DNA of 64,000 bases from Vespula vulgaris (Eukaryota; Arthropoda; Insecta; Hymenoptera; Vespidae): contig NC_066609.1 in assembly GCF_905475345.1 (NCBI RefSeq), forward strand, positions 2,632,001-2,696,000. Direction: 5' to 3'. Made by a program: the position numbers and the translations under genes. This document shows positions 1 to 11,900 of the stretch, one piece after another. The first letter of the stretch is position 1. Each line of letters begins with the position of its first letter. The notes beneath the pieces are model-generated. The model made no database searches, had not been told where the DNA came from, and saw nothing but the letters and a program-made list of their open reading frames with translations.

Positions 1-754
1 CGTGGAAGTCTCTAAATGTAAAGAACAGGGTTCTCAATCGAATGTTTCTTGAATGTATGTTCTCATTTTAACGTATTTTTAAGGCGCGAAAGAAAAGGGC
101 GCTAGTTGTATATTTGAAAATTTTTAAATAAATTAGAATGGTTTGTCGAAACAAAGAAAACTATTTGTATATATATGAAGATTATATATTTTATATAGTA
201 AATTATATTTTTTTGTTCGTATATTATTTGCGAATAAGGAAATATAAGAATGATTTCGAATATAAATAACTAGTATTAACTAATAATTATGGTACACAAA
301 CATTTTTCAGAAAATATTTATTTATAGTGAAAGAGATTCGAAATTGCTTTTAAAACATTATACGCATATTAAGTAAAAGGATAAAATTACAACAAGAAAT
401 TCTTAATTCGATTATTATAACTGTCGTCTACCTATATCAAAAAACTGTTTTTCTAATGTGATACATATGGGACATATTAGCAAGAGAGGGGAATACATTA
501 AAACGGTACTTTTTCATCGTGCGTTCTATTCGTCTTAAACACCTTTCAGTGTCACGTAAACTAAATGCTGATACGTTCTAATATTGTTCTTTCAAAATCA
601 GACACAATGACGCTGAAAAAAAAAAAGAAAAATAAAAAAAAGGTTGTAAACATTTTATGATTTATTAATTTTTATATAAATATAATTGCATGTGGCATTA
701 AAAAATAATGTATAAAAATATTAATTTTTTCAGCAGGAGAAACGTGCATATATA
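1..754. other. Upstream non-coding region of the TTLL gene
   Basis: AT-rich sequence with no supported coding exon. A splice acceptor (T-rich tract ending in CAG at about 732-734) lies some 20 bases before the ATG at 755, so the first coding exon probably begins with a short leader joined to an upstream 5' UTR exon somewhere in this stretch. The left edge could also hold the 3' UTR of a neighbouring gene, but nothing shows it. Confidence 0.4.
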
Positions 755-2373
755 ATGAATAAGAAACTAAAATCAACATTCCAAATGTTTTTTTACTTTG
801 CTATGGGACTAACATTAATAATTGGCATATCCTACTTTTTATATAATCAGTCACGTATTAAAAGGATGTATAAACAAATAGTCCAAATCAAAGAGAAAAA
901 ACCAACATTTTTAATTTATAATAGATACAACAATACCACTGAACATTTAAAACATATATTTATCGTATTAGAACGTTTAGGCTTTCAACCTGCTACTAAT
1001 GAAACTCAATGGGATCTCTTATGGTCGCATGAATATCCATTCATAACATTAGCACCAGTTTTAAAAAATTTACAACCTCATCAACGTATAAATCATTTTC
1101 CTGGTTGTGGTTATATTACAAACAAAGGACATTTATCAACATCTAAAGGTCGCTATATACCTAAAGCATTTAAGATTCCAAAGGATAAAGATCTTTTTCT
1201 TACATATGCTACTTTGTATCCAAACAAATATTTTCTTAAAAAGTCTAATGGCCATCGTGGTATCAAGGTTATTAAGACTAATGATGTGAATTTTAGTGAT
1301 ACGGATTCTTTTGTACAAGAATTTATAGATCGACCATACCTCGTTGATAATTATAAGTTTGATATAGGCATTTATACTGTATTTACATCAATTGATCCAC
1401 TAAGAGTATATGTTTACAAAGGAGATGTTTTACTTAGATTTTGTACAGTACAGTATTATCCATTTGATAGCAATAATGTAGATAAGTATGTTATTGGTGA
1501 TGATTATCGACCTATTTGGGATGTACCATCTTTAAAAAACTATTATACTCGTCTTGGATTTTCAATGAAAGATTCATTGGATGCATATATAAGATCAGAA
1601 GGAAAAGATCCTCAAAAAATATGGAGCAATATACATGAGGCAATTCGAGAAGTAGCATTAATGAAAGAAGGCCTAGTAAAAGAAGCAATTCAACGTTTTG
1701 GTGGTGGAAGAAATTATTTTGAATTGGTCAGATTTGATTTTACACTTGATGAAGACTTGAATGTATATACAATGGAAGCAAATATGTCTCCAAATTTATC
1801 TTCTGCACATTATCCACCTAATCAGTTACTTTATGAGCAAGTTATATTTAATTTATTTGCACTCGTTGGTATCAGTCAAAGGATTAAAGAAAATCATTTT
1901 CAAACAAGGTCATTTATATTTTTATTAAACTGTCCAAAGTTTTTATATACAAAACAAAATTAGCTTTTAAATCAAATATTCATGTTACAGAAACAAAGAG
2001 GAACATGAAATGGAAGTTGCAACTAAAAATTTAGTAGTATCACCAGAATTTTGTGCAGATTGCAAAGATTGTTTTATAATAGAATGTCAACTTTGTAGTC
2101 CATGTTTTACATCAGAGACCAAAGTCATTTTATCTCAAAGTTATAAAGAACATCAAAACAAAATGGATTTTCAAAGAATATTCCCACCTCCTATAGTAAA
2201 TTCTTGAAAAGTCTCTATAAAAGTCTAAAAAAATATAATTTGTACTTATTAATCTTGTATGTATTATATTTCAGGTCAAAGGAATGATACTGAAAGATTA
2301 TACGTTACGAAATCAGTTACTTATAAGATGGTATCAAGGAAAATGTGAATTGGATCATACGTGGTGTATTTGA
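755..2373 (+). CDS. Tubulin-tyrosine-ligase-like (TTLL) family protein with N-terminal membrane anchor
   Basis: Three coding exons, 755-1908, 1991-2195 and 2275-2373, join in phase to a 485-residue protein. Residues about 10-30 are a hydrophobic segment (FYFAMGLTLIIGISYFLY), followed by a TTL-type ATP-grasp domain. Landmarks are NHFPG (substrate-side loop), FLKKSNGHRGIKV (nucleotide-binding region), VQEFIDRPYLVDNYKFDIGIY, and the late metal-site region ELVRFDFTLDEDLNVYTMEANMSPN. TTLL enzymes ligate amino acids such as glutamate or glycine to tubulin tails or other proteins. The membrane anchor and short Cys-rich C-terminal region (CADCKDCFIIECQLCSPCF) resemble the nematode TTLL-15 type rather than the cytoplasmic axonemal TTLLs; that assignment is inference. 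A strong splice signal at 1908/1909 removes the apparent stop at 1961-1963. It is convergent with ADAT2, and its stop is 194 bases from that gene's stop. Confidence 0.85.
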
Positions 2374-2567
2374 TAACGTTTAATACATACAAATACAATA
2401 ATTTTTAAGTAAAATCGTAAATACACAAACAAGTGTAAAAACATATCAAAATAAGAATTGTCACTTATATTGTTGCGTGAATCGTAATATATATAAAAAC
2501 AATGAAAAAATCATACAGTCAAACTTAGTATCATAGTTTTTTATTATTGATCTTCATTTTTAATTTT

Positions 2568-3059
2568 CTAACTCTTTTTAGCTTTAGACTCTGGTGCGTT
2601 TGGATTTGTACCTTCATAAAAATTTTTAAGTAAATTTATTGCTTCTTCACTTTTTATATTTCCTAGTATTGTTATTTTGGTATCATAAACGTTGGATACT
2701 TTAAAAACACTTATACATCCTCCAAATCTATCATTTCTACAGCCATAAATAATACTGCGTACTCGTAATTGATATAATGCAGATGTACACATTATACATG
2801 GTTCTACAGTAACAACAACATCAATGTTAGAAAAAACTTCCTTATAATCTAAGCATTTTTCTTTACAGAATACTAAAACTTGATCAATGCAATTCATTTC
2901 AGCATGTCTCGTTGCGTTACAAGTTTCATTAACAGTATTATTACTTTCTGCAATAATTTCATTATTATATATAAATAAACATCCAACCGGAACTTCACCA
3001 ACTTTTAATGAAGCCTCAGCTTTTTTTAAGGCAATGTCCATCCATGCAACTGCATTCAT
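2568..3059 (-). CDS. ADAT2: tRNA-specific adenosine deaminase subunit 2 (ADAT2)
   Basis: Single-exon gene of 163 residues. It has the complete cytidine/deoxycytidylate-deaminase zinc site: HAE at about residues 52-54 (zinc ligand His and proton-shuttle Glu) and PCIMC at about 87-91 (two Cys ligands), with the N-terminal hallmark GEVPVGC. In eukaryotes ADAT2 pairs with ADAT3 to convert the wobble adenosine 34 of several tRNAs to inosine; ADAT2 is the catalytic partner, and it acts in nucleus and cytoplasm. The length is close to the usual 160-190 residues, and the ATG directly precedes the first conserved helix. The C-terminal tail is short and basic. The gene lies between the 3' end of the TTLL gene and the 3' end of SMUG1 on the same strand as SMUG1, 168 bases after the SMUG1 stop, so it may have a very compact promoter. 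Confidence 0.93.
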   Translation of the reverse strand: MNAVAWMDIALKKAEASLKVGEVPVGCLFIYNNEIIAESNNTVNETCNATRHAEMNCIDQVLVFCKEKCLDYKEVFSNIDVVVTVEPCIMCTSALYQLRVRSIIYGCRNDRFGGCISVFKVSNVYDTKITILGNIKSEEAINLLKNFYEGTNPNAPESKAKKS

Positions 3060-3227
3060 GGTGATATTAAAATTAATAGAAACAATAATATAAGTCTAAA
3101 AGTACAAATAGTTAATTATATAGAAATGAATCTCCTATTGCTTGTAAGAACTTTTTATAATCATATATGTTAGTCCATAGTATAGATAAAAAATGTTCCT
3201 TTGTACTTATTGTAATAACACAATTGT

Positions 3228-4319
3228 TTAATTACTAAAATATTCTGCTAATCCAAGGTCGTGTAACCTTTGTTTAGTTTTCTGATCCCAGTTTTGATTT
3301 CCTACAGATCTTGGACTAGGATGAGTAATCCATAAAACCTAAAATAGTAATGAATTATTTTATATTTTATATAATCATATAATATAAATTATTTTATATT
3401 TTCTATAATATATATAAAGATTCTTAAATAATGATTGTTATTACCTGTACAGATAAATTATTTGCATTGACTACAGTCTGTGCTCTTTTTTCTGCAAATC
3501 TTCCTATACCAACTATAATCTTTACATCCAGCAATTGAATAATTTTGGATAATGCCTGATCACACAATTCATGTATTAATTTTTGTTCTTCACCCTGCAA
3601 AAAGTATTTTGTAAGTATATAAAAATAATGAAAGGAAAGAAAGTAAATATTGCCTTTAATTCTGCAGGTGTGATGTTTCGGCCTTTACGATCCATTAGAG
3701 CAATAGGACAATAATTATGTATATAAGAATGTTTAAACAAATTTTGTGGAGATCCACACATTTCTTTAAAAAGACCCCAAAGTCTTTTACCGCTAATTTC
3801 ACTACGTTTACAATCAAACCCTGTTACTTTTCTATCTGGCTGTTCTCGAGAAGGTTTTCCAATAAAACCATGAAGTTTTAACCAGTCACGAACCATACTT
3901 ATTTCACCAAATGGTACACCTGTTTGTGACATACCCCATGGACCAGGATTCATTCCAAGAAATAAAATCTTTTTAGGTCCATTACAATAGGTTTGAACGT
4001 ACATTGCATGTACTTCAAATGCATAGATGATTGGATTATAAACATATGCAACGCTTGAAGGGAAACTTATAGTTTGTAGTTTTTGACATAGTTCTTGTTC
4101 AATTAATAATAGTTTTTCAGAAACTGGTAATTGCACAGATGACAATGTTGATGAAGCATTATTATTCTCTGTACTATTTGGAATTTCTGTTAAATTTTCA
4201 CATGACTTAACGTCATCAAGGATATTCTTATTATCAGATATTGATAACTTCAATTTTTTTGAATTTGAGTTTTTAGATGGATGATCACATTCCGAATAAT
4301 TTCTTTTTTTGGGAGGCAT
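3228..4319 (-). CDS. SMUG1: Single-strand-selective monofunctional uracil-DNA glycosylase (SMUG1)
   Basis: Three exons on the minus strand, 4319-3654, 3594-3445 and 3338-3228, give 308 residues. The catalytic signature GMNPGPWGMSQTGVPFGE is present, along with HNYCPIALMD and the C-terminal HPSPRS loop that inserts into DNA. SMUG1 excises uracil and 5-hydroxymethyluracil from DNA in base-excision repair in the nucleus. The first ~75 residues are a Lys/Ser/Asn-rich tail (PPKKRNYSE at the start) with no homologue I recognise and could carry a nuclear localisation signal. Intron 1 begins GC rather than GT: the exon must end after TPAELK (3654) to keep the conserved TPAELKGEEQK reading, and no GT is usable there. 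The gene is head-to-head with Aquarius across 765 bases. Confidence 0.93.
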
Positions 4320-5084
4320 ACTATACGTTTCTTTGACAACTATTTCTAATTATGCTTACAGAATCATATATAAACTATTTATTCGTTAAAATAATTAATA
4401 GTTTTACAATAAACGAATAAATAATAGAAAAATGATCCGCAAGTACCTTATATGTTGATAAAAATTTCAACAAATAATAAACATCTATTTTCACGTGTTT
4501 CGAACGGATGAAAATTCAAACATGGCGCATTAATGATTGGTCATTGATTAAATTTGATCTAGATAGACCGTGTAACATAACGTTATTAATATGATAATGA
4601 TTAAAAATTAAACGATTCAATTTTATAATTAATTTCGAATTGAAATATCAAAAATCATTGTACCAATGACAATACATGAAAATTACTTTAATCGATTAAA
4701 GATATAGACAACGATGTCAACGACGTAATATTATATTTATTTCATCTGCTACCACGCTTACCGAGTATTAGTAAGTTTCGTAGATAAGCAATTTGCTGTA
4801 ATTTTAAAAATTATATATATGGTTATTAATTTAATTATATATTAATATTTTGAAAAAAATAAAAAATGTTGATAAATTTAGGAAATATAATTGGTATAAC
4901 ATTGGAAATGTTATTTTGAATTACATGATCGTGTGATATATTTGTATATATATATATAACCGAACAAAACGTGTACGCGTCGAATGAAGTGCAGTAACGT
5001 TCAAGCTACTTAATTTATATACTGAATTATATTTTGTGTTATATTGTGAAAAAGTATATAAAATAAAAATATTGATGATCAAAA
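4320..5084. promoter_or_regulatory. Divergent intergenic region between SMUG1 (-) and Aquarius (+)
   Basis: Both neighbours start transcription away from this 765-base stretch, so it must hold both promoters and 5' UTRs. It is AT-rich with no open frame of note; a short mixed region around 4490-4530 and 4970-5000 is less AT-rich and includes the string cgtgtacgcgtcg near 4970. No TATA box or initiator can be assigned confidently by eye. Confidence 0.45.
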
Positions 5085-8000
5085 ATGGAAAATCAAAATG
5101 TTCCTTCCATCAAAAGTAATAATCCTGCTCCAACGGTTGAGCAGATTAATGCAGATAAAATAACTCAGGTATTTCATTTAATTGTTTTATTCGATTGTAT
5201 CGGTTTCGTTTTTAAGATCAGATTATTTAAATAAATAATACTCATTTTTGTATAACTTAATCGTATATAAAACAATTTGAAACGATCAAATTTTTGGTTT
5301 ATTTTACAGTTGGCCAACAAGTATTGGGCACCACATACTACAGATATACATCTTCCATTTAATTCTCAAATAGTAGATGACATTTATATTCAAGAAATAT
5401 GTGCTTCGAAGTTTTCAATTCGGCGCATTATGATGCTAGAATTCAGTCAATATTTGGAAAATTTTCTTTGGCCAAATTATCATGTGGAAAGTGCTACACG
5501 TGCTCATACTATGTCTATTGTTGTTATGGTCAATGAGAAATTTCGAGAACGTGTACAAGTTTGGGAGGCATTTGAAAAAAATCCTACTCATTTTGCAGGA
5601 TTTTTTCAGAAAGTTCTTGAAGCATGTTTAGAAGAAAGTATAATGGATTTTGATCTTAAGGAACAAACTGCTCTTATTGTTTTTTTGAATCATTGCTTCA
5701 ATTCTATGGAAGTACCATTAGTTAGAGAAGAAGTTAAGAGATTGGTATCGTTGTCTATGTGGATTTCATTGCAAGAGGGACGTAGAGAATTAGAATTTAA
5801 AAAATATCCAAAATGGAGAAAATATTGGAAGGTTATAAGAAAAAAAGATAACCCTGAGTTGAAAGAAAAATTAGAATGGGAACGTAAATTTTTGCACAGA
5901 CTAATGATCAAATTTATGACTATATTAGAAACAATTCCACTTGAAGGTAATTGATGCACGAGTTCCTGACAGGAAAAAAGGTAAGCCATGACCTCTTGTT
6001 GTAAGCAAAAATATCAATGATCAAATAATATTTTAAGATACTAACAATCTGTGTTTTAAGAAACATGTTATATATAAAGAAATTTGTTCTTATGTCAGTT
6101 GTATATAGAGGCATACATATACCATTTTTGCTTTAGGAACTCGTGTCACTATTTTTTCTTATATTTTGATATATATGTTAATATATATTTTAGAACAATA
6201 TGACTTTAAATATATTATTACAGAACCCGTTTTCCCTGACAAAATACGTTATTGTGAAAGATTTTTGGAACTGATCATTGATCTAGAGGCTCTTCTACCA
6301 ACCAGACGCTTTTTTAATACTGTGATGGATGATTGCCATTTGGTAGTACGCTGTCAACTATCTAATTTGTTACATCGGTCAGAAGGTGGACTATTTGGTC
6401 AGGTAAGTTTTAGAAATATAATATCAGGATATAAGTAGAGTATGTAAGATAGTATATTTAATTGTGAGTATGCATGAATATTTATGAGAAATAATTCTCT
6501 TTTTATACAAAAATTGCCATATTATACAAACAAATATTACATAAATATTTTGAGAACATATAGGTTTCATAATTAACTTTAATTATATACCGAACATAGG
6601 TATTAATACTTTACTAGGTAATATATATTTATAAAGTTGTATTATATTATTAATTAATACACACTCTGATTATATACACAAATCTATTTGATTTAAGGCA
6701 CATACAATTTACAAGATATCAAATATCATAACACTATTTAAGATTTATTGATATTAAACATTAGATATGTCTTACTTGGACATTCAGTCAGAGTTATTTA
6801 TAAAATATAACATAAATGCACTTTAATAACCTGCATTTATTGCTGTCATCTCTTCTCCCCAATCAAGGCCTTCAATATTATCTCCAGTATTACAACAATT
6901 GCATGTTTTTCCAAGTAAAAATGTGACTCTTTTTTGACCAAATACACATATATAAAGTACAAAAATTGCTTGTAACAAGTTAACAATAATGTAGCAATAT
7001 GCTAAAGCTTCATATTTTAATCCTGACAATAATAAAGATATCCAACTAATGCTCATTATTGTAAACAGAAAAACAAACATTCTGAAGCTGTATTTCATTT
7101 TATGATGAATTCTGCCATATGTACTCATTCTTTTAATCCTGTTTGCTGTTGTTAAAACAAAGCAAAAGTCAACTATTATTGTAAGAGCAATAGACATAAA
7201 TAATACTGAAAGAGCTAGCCAGCCAACAGTTTCTTGAGCAGGGTATACTGTACCACCTATAGAGGGTTTATCAGTTTCTAATGCAAAATGAGCAAAAATA
7301 GCCGTTGCAGCAATAGTAATGGTTGATCCCCAAACATATGTGGAGTAGTAACAATATTTTCTCCCATCAGTTATACGCAAAAATACATTACGAGATCTGA
7401 ATGTATTCCAAACATAATAGCCCAAAGCATTGAGCCAAAAGAAAGCTGCTAATAAAGACACATATGCGACTGTATCTGAAAAAATCAAAGAAAATCAAAT
7501 AAAAATTTGATTTTATTGAAATTCTGCATTTAGTTGGTTTTAAACTTACCAGCTATCATAAAGCTAACATGACTACCAAGTTCAGTGAATATTCTTACTG
7601 TTGAGGCACATTGATTTGTTATAAGGCACAGTGTCATAGTAGTTATCATATTACCTACAAGATCTCGTAATTGCGGTAAAACAAAATAAATTACTGCGAC
7701 AATAAGATATGCTGCTATAGATATGGCATGAAAGGCAGGATCAATAGCATGTTTCATCAAGTAATTGGCATCTGTCCATTGAACAGGTACCTCAGGCACA
7801 CATATCATAGCATAGGTAGCAACTAAATGATCTCTACTTAAGATAGCTTTATCTGCACAATATTTCCCGAAAGAATAATCATAGTGAATGGATTTCTCAT
7901 CTTCTTCATCATCAAATCTGAATGATTCTACGACCTCTTCGCCATTTCTGCTTGTTTCTTTCTTTAGATCATCGATATAATGTCTAAGTTTGCCAAAGGG

Positions 8001-8877
8001 TAATACAATAGCCAATCTATCTGGTCCAGAAGGATAATAATATACATGCCATTGATGTTCATTACTATGACATTTAGGTAATCCAAAACGATAATCTGGA
8101 GTAACTTGAGTTCGTAACAAAAGGTCGGAGTCTTTGTCTTCGGTATATTCCGGTTGCCATGGTTTCGTTTCGTTTGTAACCGATAATGGTGTGCACGTGT
8201 CGTCCAGAAGAAGTTCACTGAGTTCGCAACACTTTGCGATCTTTACTGTATTTATTTTGGCATTTGCATTTCCACCGGCGAATCCTGAATGACTCGCTAG
8301 GAATGATACGAGAAGAAATGCCGTTGCAAGATGCATGTCACTCTCGTATTACTCCCTTCTCTCTCTCTCTTTCTTTCTCCTCTCTCACACACACCAAAGG
8401 CGTGCGTATTTTCTATCTTTCTCACTTTTGCTATTCTTTCTTTCTTCCTCTATTATCATCACCTTTGTTCCTTTCGTGTCCTTCCATTAATTTAACATTT
8501 TCAACGTGTAATAAATTTTTCGGAGACGTTACTCGGAAATATATATGTAAATTGATGAAATATTGATTTCCACTCTCTCTTACAGGACGTTTAAGGTCTG
8601 TACACACGTACGCGCGAATAAGGCAATACATTGGAATCATCTTCGCTTTGCCATACCTGTCGCTAGTACTGCTTGTAGACAAAACCGCTTGCAAAGAAGC
8701 CTACCCCTGCCCATCCATACTCATCGTCTCCTTCTCCTACTTCTCCTTCTCTTTATCTCTACCCATTCTTGTTTCCCCTTGCGCTCTTCTATACTTTATC
8801 TTTCTTATATACTATCCTAGTTCCCCCTCTATGCGTTTATTCCCCTAATTTATTCTCTCTCTCTCTGTCTGTCTGTC

Positions 8878-8917
<40 letters not shown>

Positions 8918-11900
8918 ACTCACTCACTCACTCACTCACTCACTCACTCACTCACTCACTCACTCACTCACTCACTCACTCACTCACTCACTCTCTTTCT
9001 CCCCCTTCTTATATCTTCTGTATATGTTCTGTACGTTGTGTGTGCGCGTGCGCGTGCGTGCGTATAAGAAGCTGCACACTATTACAAAAAATTTAAAATC
9101 AATTCATACTGAACACATCTGAATTAGACATTTTTTGATTAATTGCTATTAATCTATTTTCTGATTTTTCTATATCTACGCTGTTACTTCTTTATACGAT
9201 GATTCATGCGTTTGTCATGCTTGTATTACTGTTCCAGGTATTCCGTATAAAAAAAAAAAATAAGTAAATGATGATCGCTTGTAAAACATGCGAATGGATG
9301 CGATAAGAAATGTTTTGTAAATGTCTTTTAACGTCAATATGTTTTAAATGTCGATAAGTTAGAAGAGAAAACAAATGGTATTTGCATTATGTGTGAACGA
9401 TGCTTAAAAACGAATGAAGTATCTTCTGTGACTAGATTAAATTGTTTTTTATCATATTAACGGAGTGTGTCTTCGTTGATGCGCGGGTAACTCTTCTCTC
9501 GCATACCTCTTTGTTAATGGGTAGTACAAACGCTTCCTTTTTGCAACGTTTCGTAAATGATACTTATGCGACTACAGCAATGCAGAACGTTTCATAGTCA
9601 ATACATATAATCGCTTATGCATCAATAAGATTTAATGCGCCAATAATGATTGTATTTTGATACAATGATATTTGATATTGATGTAAAAGAAATCTTTATA
9701 TTGTATTACATTTTGATTTGTCAGATTTATTTATTTATGCATACATATGTTTTAATTTGTAAAAAAAAATTTTTTTCAAATGAACAATATTCTCATCGTG
9801 TTGATGATGAGTCGTTCGATTGTGTCAGATCTGTCGATATTGCTATACGTACAAAGTCCAATTTTATGTATCGCGCGAAAGAAAAAGAAATCCTCAGTCG
9901 ATGCTTTGTTTTTTACATTAGAGAAATTTAAATATGATTGTCTTTCATTGTCATTTCGTTTCGCTGATACTAACAGTTTTTAAAACAAAAGGTATCAGCA
10001 TAGAACGAATAGACAGATGTAATAAACGATATATGTACTTATATTTTATTCTCCTTTTTCTCGATTTTTCGTAATTACTTAATATTTACAGAGATTCCTG
10101 TACAATAATAATCTTTTTCTTTGCTCCAACAGCAGAGAAAATTATATTAGACTACATGAAGAATATGCATGGATTCTAGAGATATGCATGATTAATTTAT
10201 TCGTAATATGAAAAACTAGATATTATTTCTTCTCTATGTCCTACGATATTGAATAATAATTTCCACCTAATGCGATTTAAAAATTTGATAGTTAAATTAG
10301 AATGAGATCGTAAATTGATACTATCTTCCTCTCCATGTTTTGAAGGGTTCCAGAAAGTTTCTAAGAATATCATGAATGAATGAATATCCTAGTCTTGTTG
10401 AGACAATTCCAATTCTTCTGGTAATACTATCTCACATTCCTCATCTTCGTAAGCTGTCCATGATTTAGGGAAGACTATACCACAAGGTTTCTTTTTCGCC
10501 AAAAGCTTTCTCACTCTTTTTCGTGTTACAACCAAAAGAAGAAATATGATAAAACCTTGCAATGTATTGAGAATATCCGTTGGTATCCTAATACAAAGGA
10601 AAACGAACATGAAATAAAAACCCGAAATAGAATAAAAAATCGAGGACACGCTCGAGAGAATATTGCATATCGTGAGAGATTCGCTTAATATAAAGAAAAA
10701 GAAGAAGAAAGAAAAAAAAACAAAAAAAAAACTAGATATTTGATATACCGCGTCACTGTATTAAAATACAAAGAAGAAACGAAGAATGTACGCCAAAGGC
10801 TATATTTTAATAACTGCTTGTGTGATTTGTGGGATGTGTGATGTGTGTATGTGTGTGCGTGTGTGTATTAATCTATACATTTTGAAGGATCATTATCATC
10901 ATCATCATCATCATCATCATGATTATTATCCATTCTATATTACGAAATAAATTTTATTTGCGAGAATATACTAAGATATATTATAAGGGAATAAGAAACT
11001 TAATTGATTCGATATATACATACCAATACCACTGAGTTGTGCCAGCAGCGAATGATAATATTTCAAAGATCCATGTGATACCCATAACAAGCATAAGCTT
11101 TATATAAAGCAAACATTTAAATCGTAAAGCTCGTAGTTTGTTTCCACTATACTCTCGATATTCATGCCATAATCTCCAACTCGTTAGACCCAAATAGATA
11201 ACATTTAGTGTCAATAGAAAGGCAATTGGACCATAAAAAAACACCCATACTTCTGCCGTCCCTAAAGAATTCAATATATATATATAAAACGGGAAAGAGA
11301 AACAAAGATATGATTAATGTGAACTTAAATAGAAATATAAAGAATTTTTATAACTTACCGTTAAACCAACATCTGTATTCGCCAAAATGAGGTTTCAAGT
11401 GAGACCCTTGAATATGATGAGCGACCAATGCTGATATTAGAAAACATGTCGGTACGAACCATCCAAAAACACAATATATAGGAAAGAGTACTCTATCTTT
11501 GATCGGAAAGTTTTTAAACCTAAGAATATAATCGTTTTTATTAAATTAGTTCAAAAAAGAAATTCCTTATAAAAATGTATGAACTATTTTTCGCTCACCA
11601 AACAGTTCGCCAAATATTAAAAGCCACAATGTTCAGCCAAAAGAAGGCAGTTATAAAGGCATAGTAGAGAAAGAATGCTAAAGTGAAAAAATATGTTTTA
11701 TTAATATTCTAAATCTTTAGCATCTAAAGATATATATATATACACACACACAATGAATATATATATATATACCTAATGTAACACACATCGTTATTTCTTC
11801 GCTCTCATACTCTTTGATATGTTGTATGCAAAGAATAATATAACTGATTGCCAAAGAAGACACCGCGCCCATCATTGCTTTGTCTTGTATTTCCCGAAGT

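Noticed and set aside
8769..9122. A 117-codon frame with SLTH repeats
   Set aside because: It is the translation of the CT/CACT microsatellite.
9650..9983. Overlapping open frames of 67-93 codons between the two receptor genes
   Set aside because: No splice support, domain or composition signal; consistent with chance frames in intron DNA.
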